Shown in pieces: positions 36,165 through 36,279 of a stretch of DNA of 36,279 nt (position 1 is its first letter; every line of letters begins with the position of its first letter). The notes below the pieces were generated by a model. It was given only the letters and a program-made list of their open reading frames with translations. It searched no databases and was not told where the DNA came from. Source of the stretch: an uncultured Clostridia bacterium (lineage in GTDB: Bacteria > Bacillota > Clostridia > Lachnospirales > Lachnospiraceae); assembly GCA_946629525.1 (NCBI GenBank), contig CAMOXU010000017.1, positions 1-36,279 of the forward strand, written 5' to 3'. A program made the translations under genes and the position numbers.

Positions 36165-36279
36165 ATATATCTTATCGGAAGTTGCGTAAGCAACTGACGA
36201 TAAAAGGGCTGCAACGCAGACCGAATTATGATTATGAGGTTCGCGAAGCGGTTCTCATAATATATCTTATCGGAAGTTC
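36165..36279 (+). repeat. Second locus of the three-hairpin repeat (95-bp period), truncated by the window end
   Basis: ATATATCTTATCGGAAGTT at 36165 and again at 36260; contains the invariant core GTTCGCGAAGCGGTT. Confidence 0.88.

Noticed and set aside
36002-36214. 70-aa minus ORF at the window end
   Set aside because: Overlaps the structured repeat; no SD or family resemblance.

Overview
The window looks like a chromosomal segment from a Clostridia/Lachnospiraceae-type Firmicute (inferred from gene content and order). It is mostly housekeeping: ACT-domain proteins, DUF1846, FtsH, UvrC, HprK, a ROK glucokinase, a class A PBP, YigZ, cyclophilin, the t6A genes tsaE/tsaB/tsaD with rimI and an RNase Z gene, IspD, CobS plus a phosphoglycerate-mutase-like phosphatase, pyridoxamine kinase, a Fur/PerR-family regulator, a GMP/PMI fusion, two LacI regulators, an AGE-family epimerase, YesL-like and NUDIX proteins, lipoproteins and a metallophosphoesterase. 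There are six tRNAs: Ser-TGA, Ser-GGA and a cluster of Asn, Met, Asp and Leu. I saw no phage, transposase, CRISPR array or recognisable defence system. The most unusual signals are not protein-coding. (1) A 95-97 bp intergenic tandem repeat is built from three successive hairpins and occurs at two loci about 21.7 kb apart; one stem has compensatory base-pair changes around an invariant 15-nt core. (2) The yigZ/PBP divergent promoter shares a self-complementary -35 box and both genes are predicted to be leaderless. (3) One ORF fuses GMP, a type II PMI-like cupin and a type I PMI. (4) Two further intergenic repeat families are present (70 bp, and 37 bp derived from a gene 3' end). (5) Several housekeeping proteins carry tandem-repeat tails (UvrC, FtsH, PBP). 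All calls are from reading the sequence; no database search was run.
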